Shown: positions 18,970 through 29,540 of the stretch, piece by piece | Layout: every line of letters begins with the position of its first letter | Numbering within the stretch: the stretch's first letter is position 1 | Assembly: GCA_029939505.1 (NCBI GenBank) | Contig: JAOZSV010000001.1 | Location: forward strand, 1 to 64,000 | Reading direction: 5' to 3' | Origin: Thiotrichaceae bacterium | Lineage (GTDB): Bacteria; Pseudomonadota; Gammaproteobacteria; Beggiatoales; Beggiatoaceae | Length of the DNA stretch: 64,000 bases | Program-made: the position numbers and the translations under genes | The notes under the pieces: model-generated | Databases searched by the model: none | Told to the model about the DNA's origin: nothing | What the model saw: the letters and a program-made list of their open reading frames with translations, nothing else

Positions 18970-19209
18970 ATGAGCATTCCTAAAGACATTTCCATGATAA
19001 AGCACATAAAAGTTTCTCAATATCGCTGTTTTCATTCTTTGGATATTGAATTAACCCAGCATCAAGTTTTGGCAGGCGCAAATGGTTCAGGTAAAACGAC
19101 ATTGTTGGATATTCCTACATGATTCGGGGAACTTCTGGCCAGCAATGATATTAACTCCGTTTTCTTTGAACCCACCCCAAGCCAATTCGTTACCATTCGT
19201 TATCAAAGG
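18970..19209 (+). pseudogene. Truncated AAA/SMC-like ATPase relic with in-frame TGA
   Basis: MSIPKDISMIKHIKVSQYRCFHSLDIELTQHQVLAGANGSGKTTLLDIPT* (stop 19120-19122) followed in the same frame by FGELLASNDINSVFFEPTPSQFVTIRYQ. Confidence 0.75.
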
Positions 19210-19215
19210 AGAAAT

Positions 19216-19839
19216 ATGAACGACGCACAGAAAATCATTCAGAATGAACTGGATTTAGAAGAAAAACTTCTTTGGGCAGGCAAGCCAAAGCAAGGAATTG
19301 TGTTTCAAAAAGGTGATATTTTTATGATTCCGTTTAGTCTCTTATGGGGTGGCATGATCTTACTCATTGAAATTTTACTATCTTTTTTACTATTTTTTGG
19401 AGGAAAAGGAATAGAAGGAATTATCTTCGCTCACCTTTTTTTACTTCCATTTGTGATTATTGGGCTGCATATGATCTTTGGTCGTTTTATCACTGATTTA
19501 AAAAGACGTGCTAATACGTTCTATGGTTTAACCGATCAGCGAGCAATAATTATTTCTGGTATTTTTAGCAAAACGGTAAAAAGTTTAAATCTTATCTCAT
19601 TCAATGTGTCACTCTCTGAGAAATCCAATAAAAGTGGAACGATCACATTCGGGCAAGAAATGTCATTTTATTCGGCTTATGTTTGGAATTCTAATCATTG
19701 GCTTGGAATGGCTTCTAGCGTGCCGAAATTTGAATTCATTGAAAATGCCAAGGAGGTATATGATCAGATCAGCAAGCAGCAAAACATAAGTAAATGGTGT
19801 GGTAGTGCAGAAAAGCAGAAATTTCCGTATAACTTTTAG
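19216..19839 (+). CDS. Membrane protein with bacterial PH-like domain
   Basis: Two hydrophobic helices then FYGLTDQRAIIISGIFSKTVKSLNL (bPH-type); RBS AAAGGAGAAAT upstream. Confidence 0.55.
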   Translation: MNDAQKIIQNELDLEEKLLWAGKPKQGIVFQKGDIFMIPFSLLWGGMILLIEILLSFLLFFGGKGIEGIIFAHLFLLPFVIIGLHMIFGRFITDLKRRANTFYGLTDQRAIIISGIFSKTVKSLNLISFNVSLSEKSNKSGTITFGQEMSFYSAYVWNSNHWLGMASSVPKFEFIENAKEVYDQISKQQNISKWCGSAEKQKFPYNF

Positions 19840-20045
19840 GTGCAATGAGGGCGACCTATCTTTTCTGGTTCACACGCTAGCGATTTTTCTGGTTCCCATG
19901 CGCCAGTATCACTGCCATTAAGTTAAGCCTTGGAATCCATTCGAGGTTTTAGTTTTTTTTTCAAAAAAACTAAAACCTCGAATCCTTTAGATTTGGAGTC
20001 CAAACCTTTAGATTTGGAGTCCAAACCTTTAGATTTGGAAGTTAA

Positions 20046-20277
20046 GTAGGTCGGGTTAGATTTTTTTGCGCCAAAACGTAACCCGACACAGGCAACTTAT
20101 TAATTAGGTAGTGTCCATCCGGAAACACTTCAAAAGCGAAAGCGTTGGACTCCAAGAGGCGCATTGTTTGGACTTCAACGCTTCAGCTTTGGGATTTTAA
20201 AAGCCGTTTCCGGATGGACACTAGGTAAATGTCGGGTTACGTTATCACGCGACGCTTGATAAGCTAACCCGACCTAC
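20046..20277. repeat. Second copy of the GTAGGTCGGGTTAG palindromic element, interrupted by MITE copy 2
   Basis: Same ends and flanks as 18604-18713 but split at TAGGTA. Confidence 0.9.
20105..20227. mobile_element. MITE-like element copy 2: TIR GTGTCCATCCGGAAAC, 6-bp TSD TAGGTA
   Basis: Element 20111-20221 (111 bp); TAGGTA at 20105-20110 and 20222-20227; empty site at 18658-18663. Confidence 0.95.
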
Positions 20278-20397
20278 CATACTCCATTTTAAGTAGAGTA
20301 GGGTGGGCAACGTCTTTTTGTTGCCCACCATTTCGATCTACCAAAAATCCATTAAAGTTCATTCACCATTCACCATTAACCATTGCGATAAAAAAAA

Positions 20398-23300
20398 ATG
20401 GAACCCTACAAAGGCTTACGCCCCTACGAAGAACAAGATAAAGACAACTTCTTTGGTCGAAATGCCGAAAAGCAAATCTTAATTGACAAGATATTGACCA
20501 ATAAGTTGACATTGTTATTTGCAGCGAGTGGAGTCGGTAAAAGCTCGCTATTGCAAGCGGCGGTGATGCCGCAATTAAAAGAACCGGCTGATGAAAATCT
20601 GGATGTGATCTACCATAACCAATGGTTTGCTAATCCATGCGCAGATTTAAAACAAACGCTGGTTGATTACCTCCAAAAGCACAATAAAGTCACTGATCAG
20701 AAAACCTTAGATCAGTCATTACCTTTAGCCACCTTTTTTCACTTCAGCACGATTTTTACCAGTGATCCATTGGTGATTATCTTAGATCAGTTTGAAGAAT
20801 TTTTTAATTATCAATGCCATAGCAAATATTTCAAGCCTTTTATTCAACAACTGGCAGAAGCGGTGCTGGATCGAGACACCCCAACCGTGTTTGTTTTTTC
20901 CATGCGCGAAGATTTTGCATTGGAGTTAAACGCTTTTAAACCCGAATTGCCGATATTACTCTTTAATAATTTCTATCGCTTAGAAAAACTGAATCAAAAA
21001 AAAGCCCGCCAAGCGATTACCGCCCCGATAGAACCCCTCGGTTTTAATTATGAACCCGGTTTAGTCGATATTCTGTTGGATGATTTAAGTCTGCGCGAAC
21101 AACGGGATCGTTTTGGAACAGCGACGGATTTATTAGATGCCCCCTCTTTTGTCGAGCCACCGCATTTACAGATTGTCTGTATGCAGTTGTGGAAACTTAA
21201 TCAACATAATCTGAGTCAACGAATCACAATCGCCACCTACCAAAAGCAAGGGCGGGCCACCAACATATTAAAGGATTATTTTGTTAAGCAGGTGCAACAG
21301 TTATCTCCACAGGATAAAAAATTGGCTTCCGCCGCGTTTAACTATTTAGTCAACAAACACGGCACAAAAATGGCGTATCCGCTAGGCGATTTGGCGAAAC
21401 AAATCCGGGTGAATGAAACCACCCTCGATCAAACGCTGAATAAATTGGAGCAAGCCCGCATTTTACGCCGCCAAAAACGCCAAAATGTGTTGTGGTATGA
21501 ATTGTACCATGATATTTTTTCCAAAAGTATTTATGACTGGAATGAAGACTATAAAACTCGGCAGCGTATTAAAAAAGTCGTGATCGGTACGGGTGCGGTC
21601 TTTTCCAGTGCGGCTTTATTATTTATGGGAAATGATTTGTGGGTGAATTATACGACTTACCATCTCCGTTTAAGTCTAAAAACCGGCATCTCCGATACCA
21701 TTGAAGTGTATCAAGGCAAACAAGGCAGTGCTGATATTTTTAGACAGCAACAATTCCGATATGAAGTCAACTCGACTCGCGCCAATATTGAAACGGATAA
21801 ATTGTTTCAGCAAAAGCCGATTAAAAAAGTAGCCCAATTAAATCAGGAATTGATTAGGGAATTTCCGTTGGCAGAACGATTAGAAGCGGATTGGGAAAAT
21901 GGTGAGATTGATAAAGTCTTATCTTTTGCGAATCAGTATATTGGCAAACATAATAAGGACTTATCTCTTCAAGCCATAGAACAGTTAGCCGGCTTTCGTT
22001 CAATTAAAAGTATTGTTCGCTTAAAGCAACTATTACCAACGCAAAATAAAAAGGTCAAAGTAAAGATTATTGAAGCGTTGGGAAGCAGTCATGCACCCCG
22101 TCAACTTCAAATCGCCCATTTTTTGTTGCCTTTTACGAAAGATGATGAACCTTATATCCGTAAAAGTGCTGCCGATGCACTGGCTAAATTGGGTACAGTT
22201 GAAATAATTCCATCGTTAATTGAATTGCTCAAAGACACCGATTTGACAGTTTACCTCAGTGCCGAAAACGGATTAACGCAATTGGGAGCAAGTGAGGCGA
22301 TTCCGCCGTTAATCGAATTGCTCAAAAACACAGAGACAGGAATCCGCAGCCGAGCAGCCCACCAGTTAGCGCAATTGGGAGCGCATGAGGCGATTCCGCC
22401 GTTAATCGAATTGCTCAAAGAGATCGATATTGATGTTCGTAGCCGTGCCATAAACGGGTTAGCGCAATTAAAAGCGCATGAGGCGGTTCAGCCGTTAATC
22501 GAATTGCTCAAAGACACAGATGACGATGTTCGTCGCAGTGCCGTTGACGGCTTAGGGCAATTGGAAGCACGTGAGGCGGTTCAGCCGTTAATTCAATTGC
22601 TCAAAGACACCAATTGGGAAGTCCGCCGCAGTGCCGCTGACGGGTTAATACAATTAGGGGCGCGTGAAGCAATTCAGCCGTTAATGGCATTACTCAAAGA
22701 CAAACACATCGATTGGAAAGTTCGCAGACGGGTCGCAGACGTGCTAACGCAATTGGGAGCGCATGAGGCGGTTAAGCCATTAATCGAATGGCTCAAAGAC
22801 AATGATTCTAATATCCGCCGCCATGCAGCCGCCGGATTAGGAAAATTGGGAATGCTTGAAGCGGTTCAGCCGTTAATCAAATCGCTCAAAGACACCGATT
22901 TACAAGTCCGTAGCAGTGCAGCAGTTAGCTTAGGGCAATTAGGAGAACGTGAGGCGGTTCCGCCTTTAATGGCATTACTTAAAGATAAAAATGGGCCAGT
23001 CAGCAAAAGTGCCGTCAAAGGGTTAGCGCAATTAGGGGCGCGTGAGGCGATTCCGCCTTTAATCGCATTATTCAAAAACAAAAACCTCAATTGGAGAGTT
23101 CGCAGACGGGCCGCAGACGTGTTAGCACAATTGGGAGCGCGTGAGGCGGTTCAGCCGTTAATCGAATTATTCCAAAACACGGATTCTGATGTCCGCCGCC
23201 GTGCTGTCGCTGTTTGGTTAGGACAATTCGGATCGCGTGAGGCGGTTAAGCCATTAATCAAATTGCTCAAAAACACGAATTGGAAAATCCGCACCAGTGC

Positions 23301-24750
23301 CGCTGACGGGTTAGGGCAGTTGGGAGTGCGTGAGGCGGTTAAGCCGTTAATTCAATTGCTCAAAGACACTAATTGGAAAGTCCGCAGCAGTGCCGCTGAC
23401 GGGTTAGGGAAGTTGGGGGCGCGTGAAGCGGTTAAGCCATTAATTCAATTGCTCAAAGACGACGATGAAGATCTCCGCCTCAGTGCCGCAGATGGGTTAG
23501 TGCGATTGGGAACGTGTGAAGCGGTTAAGCCGTTAATCCAACTGCTCAAAGATACGGATGAAGATGTCCGCAGCAGTGCTGCCGACCTGTTAGGGAAGTT
23601 GGGGGCGCGTGAGGCGATTCAGCCTTTAAAGGTATTACTCAAAGAGGGTAATAAGGATGTCCGTTGGAGCGCGATTTCCGCTTTAACTCAATTAGGCGTT
23701 CACGAATTATCACAATTGAACAAAGAATTGACTACCTTGGAGAAACAATCTCACCACCAAAGTGCTTATCAACGTCAAAAATTGGCAGAAAAGATTGGAC
23801 AACTCTTTATAAAACAAAGTGTTAAATTACTCACGCCTTTACTTAAAGATAAACATTTGGGAGTAAAAAAACAAGCGATTATTTCATTGGGACAAATTGG
23901 TGAGCAGCAAGCGAAGTGGTTACGCCCCGTTTTACCTCAAATGCGCCCCTTGTTAGAAGACACTAATATCCACATTCGCCGAGAAACGATTATCGCACTG
24001 GGAAAAATGGTTTCCCAACTTTCTGAGGAAAAAACGCAATGGCTCGAAACCTTTGCTAATATGGCTAAAAATCAAGAAGAAATTCTGGGTATTCGTCTGG
24101 TTGCCCTAAAAGCCTTAGCAAAGTTAGGCACTGCGGCGGAACTTATCCTTGAACTGCTGCAACCAGAAATGCTTGAACAAGAGAGCGATTCTTTTATCTT
24201 AACCGCCTTTACTGCATTAGGCGATATTCGTAATCCAGTTGCTTTAGATTTTCTGCATGAACAACTAGCGGCTTTAACAGAACGTAAACGAGTGTGGCGC
24301 GAACAACGGGATGCAGATAAATTAACGCGAACCCAAGACGATGTCGCTTCAAACGTGGACGATGAAGAAAATAGGTGGTTACAAAGCCAATGGGAAACTG
24401 ACTTAGGTTATGCGATAGCCCAAATCGATCCTGAAAGTTCAGGAATAGCATTACTGAAACACGAACTGGCTCAAGTGAGAAAAGGGGCATGGCTGGCAAT
24501 CGCTAAAGTTGGAAAGGTGAATATTATCAATGAGTTAATAACACAACTCCGTGAAAGTGAACCCGAACAAGCCCATTTTCGCCATGCCGCTTATCAGGCA
24601 ATAGATAATGCCCTGATGACCATTGAAATGCAAGGCAATGCACAAGATTTACTGTACTTAAAAAAATTGTTTAAAACGGTGAAACAGGCGGGGATTAAAG
24701 ATCGGATGAACTGGACGATTCTCTCTTTAAAACAGCGCATCAACGAATAA
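20398..24750 (+). CDS. nSTAND-type NTPase with expanded HEAT repeat array (long paralog)
   Basis: Strong similarity to 9365-12586 across NTPase, TM and C-terminus, with about a dozen extra ~31-aa HEAT units. Confidence 0.88.
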   Translation: MEPYKGLRPYEEQDKDNFFGRNAEKQILIDKILTNKLTLLFAASGVGKSSLLQAAVMPQLKEPADENLDVIYHNQWFANPCADLKQTLVDYLQKHNKVTDQKTLDQSLPLATFFHFSTIFTSDPLVIILDQFEEFFNYQCHSKYFKPFIQQLAEAVLDRDTPTVFVFSMREDFALELNAFKPELPILLFNNFYRLEKLNQKKARQAITAPIEPLGFNYEPGLVDILLDDLSLREQRDRFGTATDLLDAPSFVEPPHLQIVCMQLWKLNQHNLSQRITIATYQKQGRATNILKDYFVKQVQQLSPQDKKLASAAFNYLVNKHGTKMAYPLGDLAKQIRVNETTLDQTLNKLEQARILRRQKRQNVLWYELYHDIFSKSIYDWNEDYKTRQRIKKVVIGTGAVFSSAALLFMGNDLWVNYTTYHLRLSLKTGISDTIEVYQGKQGSADIFRQQQFRYEVNSTRANIETDKLFQQKPIKKVAQLNQELIREFPLAERLEADWENGEIDKVLSFANQYIGKHNKDLSLQAIEQLAGFRSIKSIVRLKQLLPTQNKKVKVKIIEALGSSHAPRQLQIAHFLLPFTKDDEPYIRKSAADALAKLGTVEIIPSLIELLKDTDLTVYLSAENGLTQLGASEAIPPLIELLKNTETGIRSRAAHQLAQLGAHEAIPPLIELLKEIDIDVRSRAINGLAQLKAHEAVQPLIELLKDTDDDVRRSAVDGLGQLEAREAVQPLIQLLKDTNWEVRRSAADGLIQLGAREAIQPLMALLKDKHIDWKVRRRVADVLTQLGAHEAVKPLIEWLKDNDSNIRRHAAAGLGKLGMLEAVQPLIKSLKDTDLQVRSSAAVSLGQLGEREAVPPLMALLKDKNGPVSKSAVKGLAQLGAREAIPPLIALFKNKNLNWRVRRRAADVLAQLGAREAVQPLIELFQNTDSDVRRRAVAVWLGQFGSREAVKPLIKLLKNTNWKIRTSAADGLGQLGVREAVKPLIQLLKDTNWKVRSSAADGLGKLGAREAVKPLIQLLKDDDEDLRLSAADGLVRLGTCEAVKPLIQLLKDTDEDVRSSAADLLGKLGAREAIQPLKVLLKEGNKDVRWSAISALTQLGVHELSQLNKELTTLEKQSHHQSAYQRQKLAEKIGQLFIKQSVKLLTPLLKDKHLGVKKQAIISLGQIGEQQAKWLRPVLPQMRPLLEDTNIHIRRETIIALGKMVSQLSEEKTQWLETFANMAKNQEEILGIRLVALKALAKLGTAAELILELLQPEMLEQESDSFILTAFTALGDIRNPVALDFLHEQLAALTERKRVWREQRDADKLTRTQDDVASNVDDEENRWLQSQWETDLGYAIAQIDPESSGIALLKHELAQVRKGAWLAIAKVGKVNIINELITQLRESEPEQAHFRHAAYQAIDNALMTIEMQGNAQDLLYLKKLFKTVKQAGIKDRMNWTILSLKQRINE
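22190..23660 (+). repeat. ~93-bp (31-aa) tandem HEAT repeat array inside CDS
   Basis: Recurring GCGCGTGAGGCGGTTAAGCCGTTAATYSAATTGCTCAAAGACAC...CCGC...AGTGCCGCTGACGGGTTAGG. Confidence 0.9.
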
Positions 24751-24980
24751 TTTATTGGACTTTTTAGAAACCTTTTCAAAAAACGGGGTTTCTTGCATCC
24801 ATCTACTTTCTGATGTAGGGGCAATCCCTTGTGGTTGCCCTGAGCCCTGAGTAGTGACTTGATTTTTAATTCTGAAAATTCTCAAATTCTGAAAATTCTG
24901 ATTCTAACATTAAAGTAAATAAAATCAATAGTTTATAAAAAACTTTGTACAATTTTATAAGGGATTAAAGGAGAAATAAC

Positions 24981-26651
24981 ATGCGTGAATTTAACACAAC
25001 AGGACCATGTAACCCAGCCCTGCATTACACCGTCATGCGTGAAGCATTAATAGCCGTTTGCCAAGAAAAGGTCAAAAAAGGCCGCTATATTACCCTCTTT
25101 GCGCCCCGGCAAGCGGGAAAAACCACCTTTTTCAAACTGTTACTGAACACGCTTGAGAAAGACTTTACAACGGTTTGGCTCAGTTTTGAAAATCTGAAAA
25201 CGGCATCAAAAGAGGAATTTTATCAAGAGTTAAACCATAAACTTCACCGCGGACTTTCCAAATATAAGACTCAATCTGAACTCATCATCCATAGCTCAAT
25301 TAGCTTGGACCATTTTTTTGAAAACACTTCAGTTCAGTCTAAACCCCTTGTTCTAGTAATTGATGAATTTGAAGGTATCCCAGACTGTGTATTAAGAGAA
25401 GTCATGCACACTTTTCGGCAAATCTATCATCAAAAAGAATATTACAATCTCCATTCACTGATCTTAGTCGGTGTGAGTACCATTGCAGAATTAGTCGTTT
25501 CCTCCGCTTCACCATTTAACATTGCCGAAGAACTACAAATTCCCTACTTTACCTTTGCAGAAGTCACCTTGCTGATTGAACAATACGTCATCGAATCGGG
25601 GCATAAGGTTGAAAAATCGGTTATAAAAGCAATCTATGATAACACCAAAGGACAACCTGGCTTAGTTTGCGCGTTATGCTCACATCTTATGACAGAAATA
25701 GCCACCGACAAAAGCCAGTCTGTGACGAAGGCTGATTTTTACACCACACTTGGCTTTTTTCTCACCAAGAAATTTGATAAAAATATTTTGAATATTGTTC
25801 AAAAAGCCCAAGAAAAAAGGGAGTTTATGATAAAACTCCTTTTCAGGGATGAACCCGTGGCATTTACAATTGATGATCCAGATATTGCTTGGTTATATGC
25901 AAATGGTGTTATTGATGAAACAGACGGTTATGTGGATATTCCTGTACTGTTATATGCCAAACGCTTGATAAACGCATTCCGCCCATCAATAAATGGAGAA
26001 ACCCGACATTATATCAACTCGCCTTATGAGACGATTAACCAATATCTGACATCTGATGGGGAGTTAAATGTCAATGAATTGCTGAAAGAATACCGGGCAT
26101 ACATTCGTCGGCGAGGTTTTCGGGCTTTTGATACTGAACATTTGAAAGAAGCCGCATGGCATTATTCTCTAGACGGATTTATCAATTTCTTTATTCAGTG
26201 TCTTGGAGGGCAGACATTTGTCGAAGTGCCAACGGGTCGAGGGCGAACAGATATACTCATTCTCTATCAAAACCAGAAATACGTCATTGAAACAAAACGG
26301 TTTGTTAATCATTACTATTTTCAGCAGGGCAAAGGACAACTGGCAGAATATCTGAAATCAGAAGGCATTTCTGAAGGATACTATGTGGTTTTCAGCAACA
26401 TACATACTGAGAAAGATGAACTGTTTTCAGAAGAACTGATTCAGGGAAAACGGATATATACCCATATTATTCTGACAAAATTTGAACAACCAAGCCGTCT
26501 TCCAGTGCGAGAGGAACTGAAGCTGACCGAATCAGAAAAGATTGCCAACAACATGCTCAAAATGGAGACGTTTTCAATCGAACAGATTAGTCAAGCAACC
26601 AATGTGAGTCTTGATAGAATTAAAGCCTTGTCTGTTCACTTTGTATTGTAA
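24981..26651 (+). CDS. AAA ATPase with C-terminal PD-(D/E)XK nuclease-like domain, paralog A
   Basis: Walker A APRQAGKTTFFKLL, Walker B LVLVIDEFEGIPD, nuclease GRGRTDILILYQNQKYVIETKRF. Confidence 0.82.
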   Translation: MREFNTTGPCNPALHYTVMREALIAVCQEKVKKGRYITLFAPRQAGKTTFFKLLLNTLEKDFTTVWLSFENLKTASKEEFYQELNHKLHRGLSKYKTQSELIIHSSISLDHFFENTSVQSKPLVLVIDEFEGIPDCVLREVMHTFRQIYHQKEYYNLHSLILVGVSTIAELVVSSASPFNIAEELQIPYFTFAEVTLLIEQYVIESGHKVEKSVIKAIYDNTKGQPGLVCALCSHLMTEIATDKSQSVTKADFYTTLGFFLTKKFDKNILNIVQKAQEKREFMIKLLFRDEPVAFTIDDPDIAWLYANGVIDETDGYVDIPVLLYAKRLINAFRPSINGETRHYINSPYETINQYLTSDGELNVNELLKEYRAYIRRRGFRAFDTEHLKEAAWHYSLDGFINFFIQCLGGQTFVEVPTGRGRTDILILYQNQKYVIETKRFVNHYYFQQGKGQLAEYLKSEGISEGYYVVFSNIHTEKDELFSEELIQGKRIYTHIILTKFEQPSRLPVREELKLTESEKIANNMLKMETFSIEQISQATNVSLDRIKALSVHFVL

Positions 26652-26728
26652 CGACAGGGATTGCTTAAAAGGAGAATAAAACGAGGCATTACCACGAATC
26701 CCTTATAAAATACAATCCATGTCGTTAA
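26649..26728. repeat. MITE-like palindromic element, TIR TAACGACARGGATTG/CAATCCATGTCGTTA
   Basis: Related to 29541-29657 and 43548-43630. Confidence 0.75.
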
Positions 26729-26855
26729 TTCTGTTTCCAACCTTGTCGTTTGTGTTATTATAATTACGGTTGGAAAACCAAAAAATGAAATCACGTTATT
26801 AGCACACCTTGTTATTTAAGCAAACGGGCAGCGTACCGTATTATGGAGTTTAATA

Positions 26856-28580
26856 ATGAAACAAATACCTTATGGCATCTCCAGCTATAAGACGATTCGC
26901 CAAAAAAAGGCTTATTATGTGGATAAAACTCATTATATTCCACAAATTGAATCAGCCGGTGATTATCTCTTTCTAATTCGTCCTCGCCGATTTGGTAAAT
27001 CGTCGCTATTGAGCATGTTAGAATGCTATTATGACATTGCACGAACAGAAGAATTTGAGGCTTTGTTTGCCGATACCTATATTCATGCACATCCAACACC
27101 AGAGAAAAATGCCCATCTCATTTTGAAGTTTGACTTTTCCCAAGTCAATTCGGAGATTGATGAAGTGGAAACCTCGTTCCAAGAATATATAGATTCTTGT
27201 ATATTCCTTTTTTGTGAAAAATACCCTAATCTTTTTGAAAAGAGGTATCTTTCAATGATGGAAACGAAGAAAACCCCTTATGCGAAATTGAAACTGTTAC
27301 TCAGTTATATTGGCTCAAAAGGCTTAAAAACTTATATTCTAATTGATGAATATGATAACTTCACTAACACGATTCTGACGACAGCTGGGCAAAGCCACTA
27401 TCAGAAATTAACCCATGGCACGGGTTTCTTTCGCTTTTTCTTTAGTGTGTTAAAAGGGGCGACTGGCGAAGTAGATAGTGGTATTAGTCGTCTGTTTATC
27501 ACTGGCGTTTCACCCGTCACGATGGATGATGTCACCAGTGGTTTTAATATTGGCTTAAATATCAGTTTATACCCAAACTTTAACGAGATTTTGGGGCTGA
27601 ACGAACAGAATGTGACGACAATATTGAAGTATTATCAAGAACAGGGCTGCACATTACCAGATTTGAATGAAACACTTGCCCTGATGAAAGTGTGGTATGG
27701 CAATTACCTTTTTTCAAGAACGGCTTCAAATCATCTCTTTAATACCGATATGGTACTTTACTTCTTGAAAAACTTCATGGCTTATGAAACAATTCCTGAT
27801 GAGATGGTTGATCCCAATATCAAAGTCGATTACAGCAAACTACGCCATTTAGTGGTTCTTGATAGACGGCTCAACGGCAACTTTAGTCGTTTAAAGGCGA
27901 TTATCGAAACAGGGCAAATTAATGCTGAAATTGCTATTAGCTTTCCAGTTGAAGATTTAATCAAACCGAATAACTTTATCTCGTTGTTATACTATTTTGG
28001 TTTATTAAGCTACCGAGATGAAGAAGAATTGATTATTCCCAATCGCACTGTCAAAAAATTGATGTATAGTTATCTGCGCGATGGCTATGAAGAAGTCGAT
28101 GTGTTTAGCATTGATTTATGGCAATTTGCTAACTTTGTTCGCAACATGGCGTACATTGGTGAATGGAAACCCGTTTTTGAATTTTTGGCTCAAGAAGTGG
28201 AGAAGCAAACTTCCATTCGGGATTATTTGAGCGGAGAAAAAGTGATCCAAACCTTTTTGTTAGCTTACCTGAATGTGACGGATTATTATATCACACGCAC
28301 TGAAGAAGAAATGGGAAAAGGCTTTGTCGATTTATACCTTGAACCCTTTTTGGCAAAATATGTGAAAGTCAAATATGGTTATTTGATTGAACTGAAATAC
28401 ATCACGCGAGGCGATTTCACCCAGGAATTGCTTCAAGAAAAGATTGAAGCTGCCAAAAATCAACTACAACAATATGCCACCGATTCACGAGTCATTGAGG
28501 GCAATCGGGGGATCAATTTGCGATTGATTATGTTGATTTTTAGTGGCTGGGAACTGGTTCATTTGGAAGAAGTGACTTAA
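26856..28580 (+). CDS. AAA-ATPase_like with C-terminal PD-(D/E)XK nuclease domain, paralog 2
   Basis: Near-identical to 16867-18591 except a block between Walker A and Walker B. Confidence 0.88.
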   Translation: MKQIPYGISSYKTIRQKKAYYVDKTHYIPQIESAGDYLFLIRPRRFGKSSLLSMLECYYDIARTEEFEALFADTYIHAHPTPEKNAHLILKFDFSQVNSEIDEVETSFQEYIDSCIFLFCEKYPNLFEKRYLSMMETKKTPYAKLKLLLSYIGSKGLKTYILIDEYDNFTNTILTTAGQSHYQKLTHGTGFFRFFFSVLKGATGEVDSGISRLFITGVSPVTMDDVTSGFNIGLNISLYPNFNEILGLNEQNVTTILKYYQEQGCTLPDLNETLALMKVWYGNYLFSRTASNHLFNTDMVLYFLKNFMAYETIPDEMVDPNIKVDYSKLRHLVVLDRRLNGNFSRLKAIIETGQINAEIAISFPVEDLIKPNNFISLLYYFGLLSYRDEEELIIPNRTVKKLMYSYLRDGYEEVDVFSIDLWQFANFVRNMAYIGEWKPVFEFLAQEVEKQTSIRDYLSGEKVIQTFLLAYLNVTDYYITRTEEEMGKGFVDLYLEPFLAKYVKVKYGYLIELKYITRGDFTQELLQEKIEAAKNQLQQYATDSRVIEGNRGINLRLIMLIFSGWELVHLEEVT

Positions 28581-28717
28581 ATTTTAAGAATAACTCGCTG
28601 TCATTAAGTAATTAAACATGGGCGAACACGCAGGTTCGCCCCTACAGTTCTTAAATACGCGGAATTTTGGCTGTGTGCCCTTATAGCCCTGTGCCAACTC
28701 AAATAAGGAGATAATCC

Positions 28718-29536
28718 ATGCAAATCGCACCTTTAAACAATCAAGTGGTTTTTAAAAAACTACTGTCAGATGAAGAAATACTCAAAACTTTTATCAAAGA
28801 CTTTTTGGATATTGATATCACTCCCCAATCTATTGAAGTTGAAAAGAAGTTTGTTCCCCCCATCGGCGGTGTTGATTTTGAAATTGATATTTTTGTTGAT
28901 GATCCAATCCACCGTTTAGTCATTGAAATCCAAAGAGAACGCTATGATTACGATTTTGATCGCTTTTGGCATTATCATATCGCCTCGCAGTTAGAATTAG
29001 TCAAAAGCCACAAAGAGTACAAGTTAGATCGTACTGTCTATACCATCGTTTGGTTTACCCGTAAAGTGCGTGAGAAACAATACCAACGGAGTTTAATGAC
29101 GACTAACCAAGTCACGACAACGGAACAGGATGAATCCATGATACTGTATCCCCATCAGTTGTTTTTTCTTAATCCGTTTTATCTCAATGAGAAAACGCCT
29201 CAAGGGCTAGAAGATTGGATGACTTTGGTGGTGGAAAGTGTCAATAATCCTACCCATCCGAACATCAATTTGAAAAGACCGATTATACAAAAAGCGGCTA
29301 AGTTGATTGATGATGATGGATTAACGCCCAAAGAACGCATGGCGATTATAGACGAGCGGGATTACAATAATATGCGGCACAAGGAATGGGAAGATGGATT
29401 GCAACAAGGATTGCAAAAGGGATTACAAGCCGGACAAATAAAAATTGCCCGCAATTTGTTAGCAAAAGGACTTGACTATGCCTTCATTGCAGAAACCACC
29501 GGCTTGTCTATTGATGAGCTAGAATCTTTAACTTAA
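28718..29536 (+). CDS. Rpn-family / PD-(D/E)XK nuclease family transposase-like protein
   Basis: LNNQVVFKKLLSDEEILKTFIKDFL...VDFEIDIFVDDPIHRLVIEIQRERYDYDFDRFWHYHIASQL; C-terminal GLQQGLQKGLQAGQIKIARNLLAKGLDYAFIAETTGLSIDEL. Confidence 0.82.
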   Translation: MQIAPLNNQVVFKKLLSDEEILKTFIKDFLDIDITPQSIEVEKKFVPPIGGVDFEIDIFVDDPIHRLVIEIQRERYDYDFDRFWHYHIASQLELVKSHKEYKLDRTVYTIVWFTRKVREKQYQRSLMTTNQVTTTEQDESMILYPHQLFFLNPFYLNEKTPQGLEDWMTLVVESVNNPTHPNINLKRPIIQKAAKLIDDDGLTPKERMAIIDERDYNNMRHKEWEDGLQQGLQKGLQAGQIKIARNLLAKGLDYAFIAETTGLSIDELESLT

Positions 29537-29540
29537 CCTA

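Noticed and set aside
18820-19035. 71-aa minus-strand ORF
   Set aside because: Derived from the 47-bp palindromic tandem repeat and overlapping the ATPase relic; no domain.
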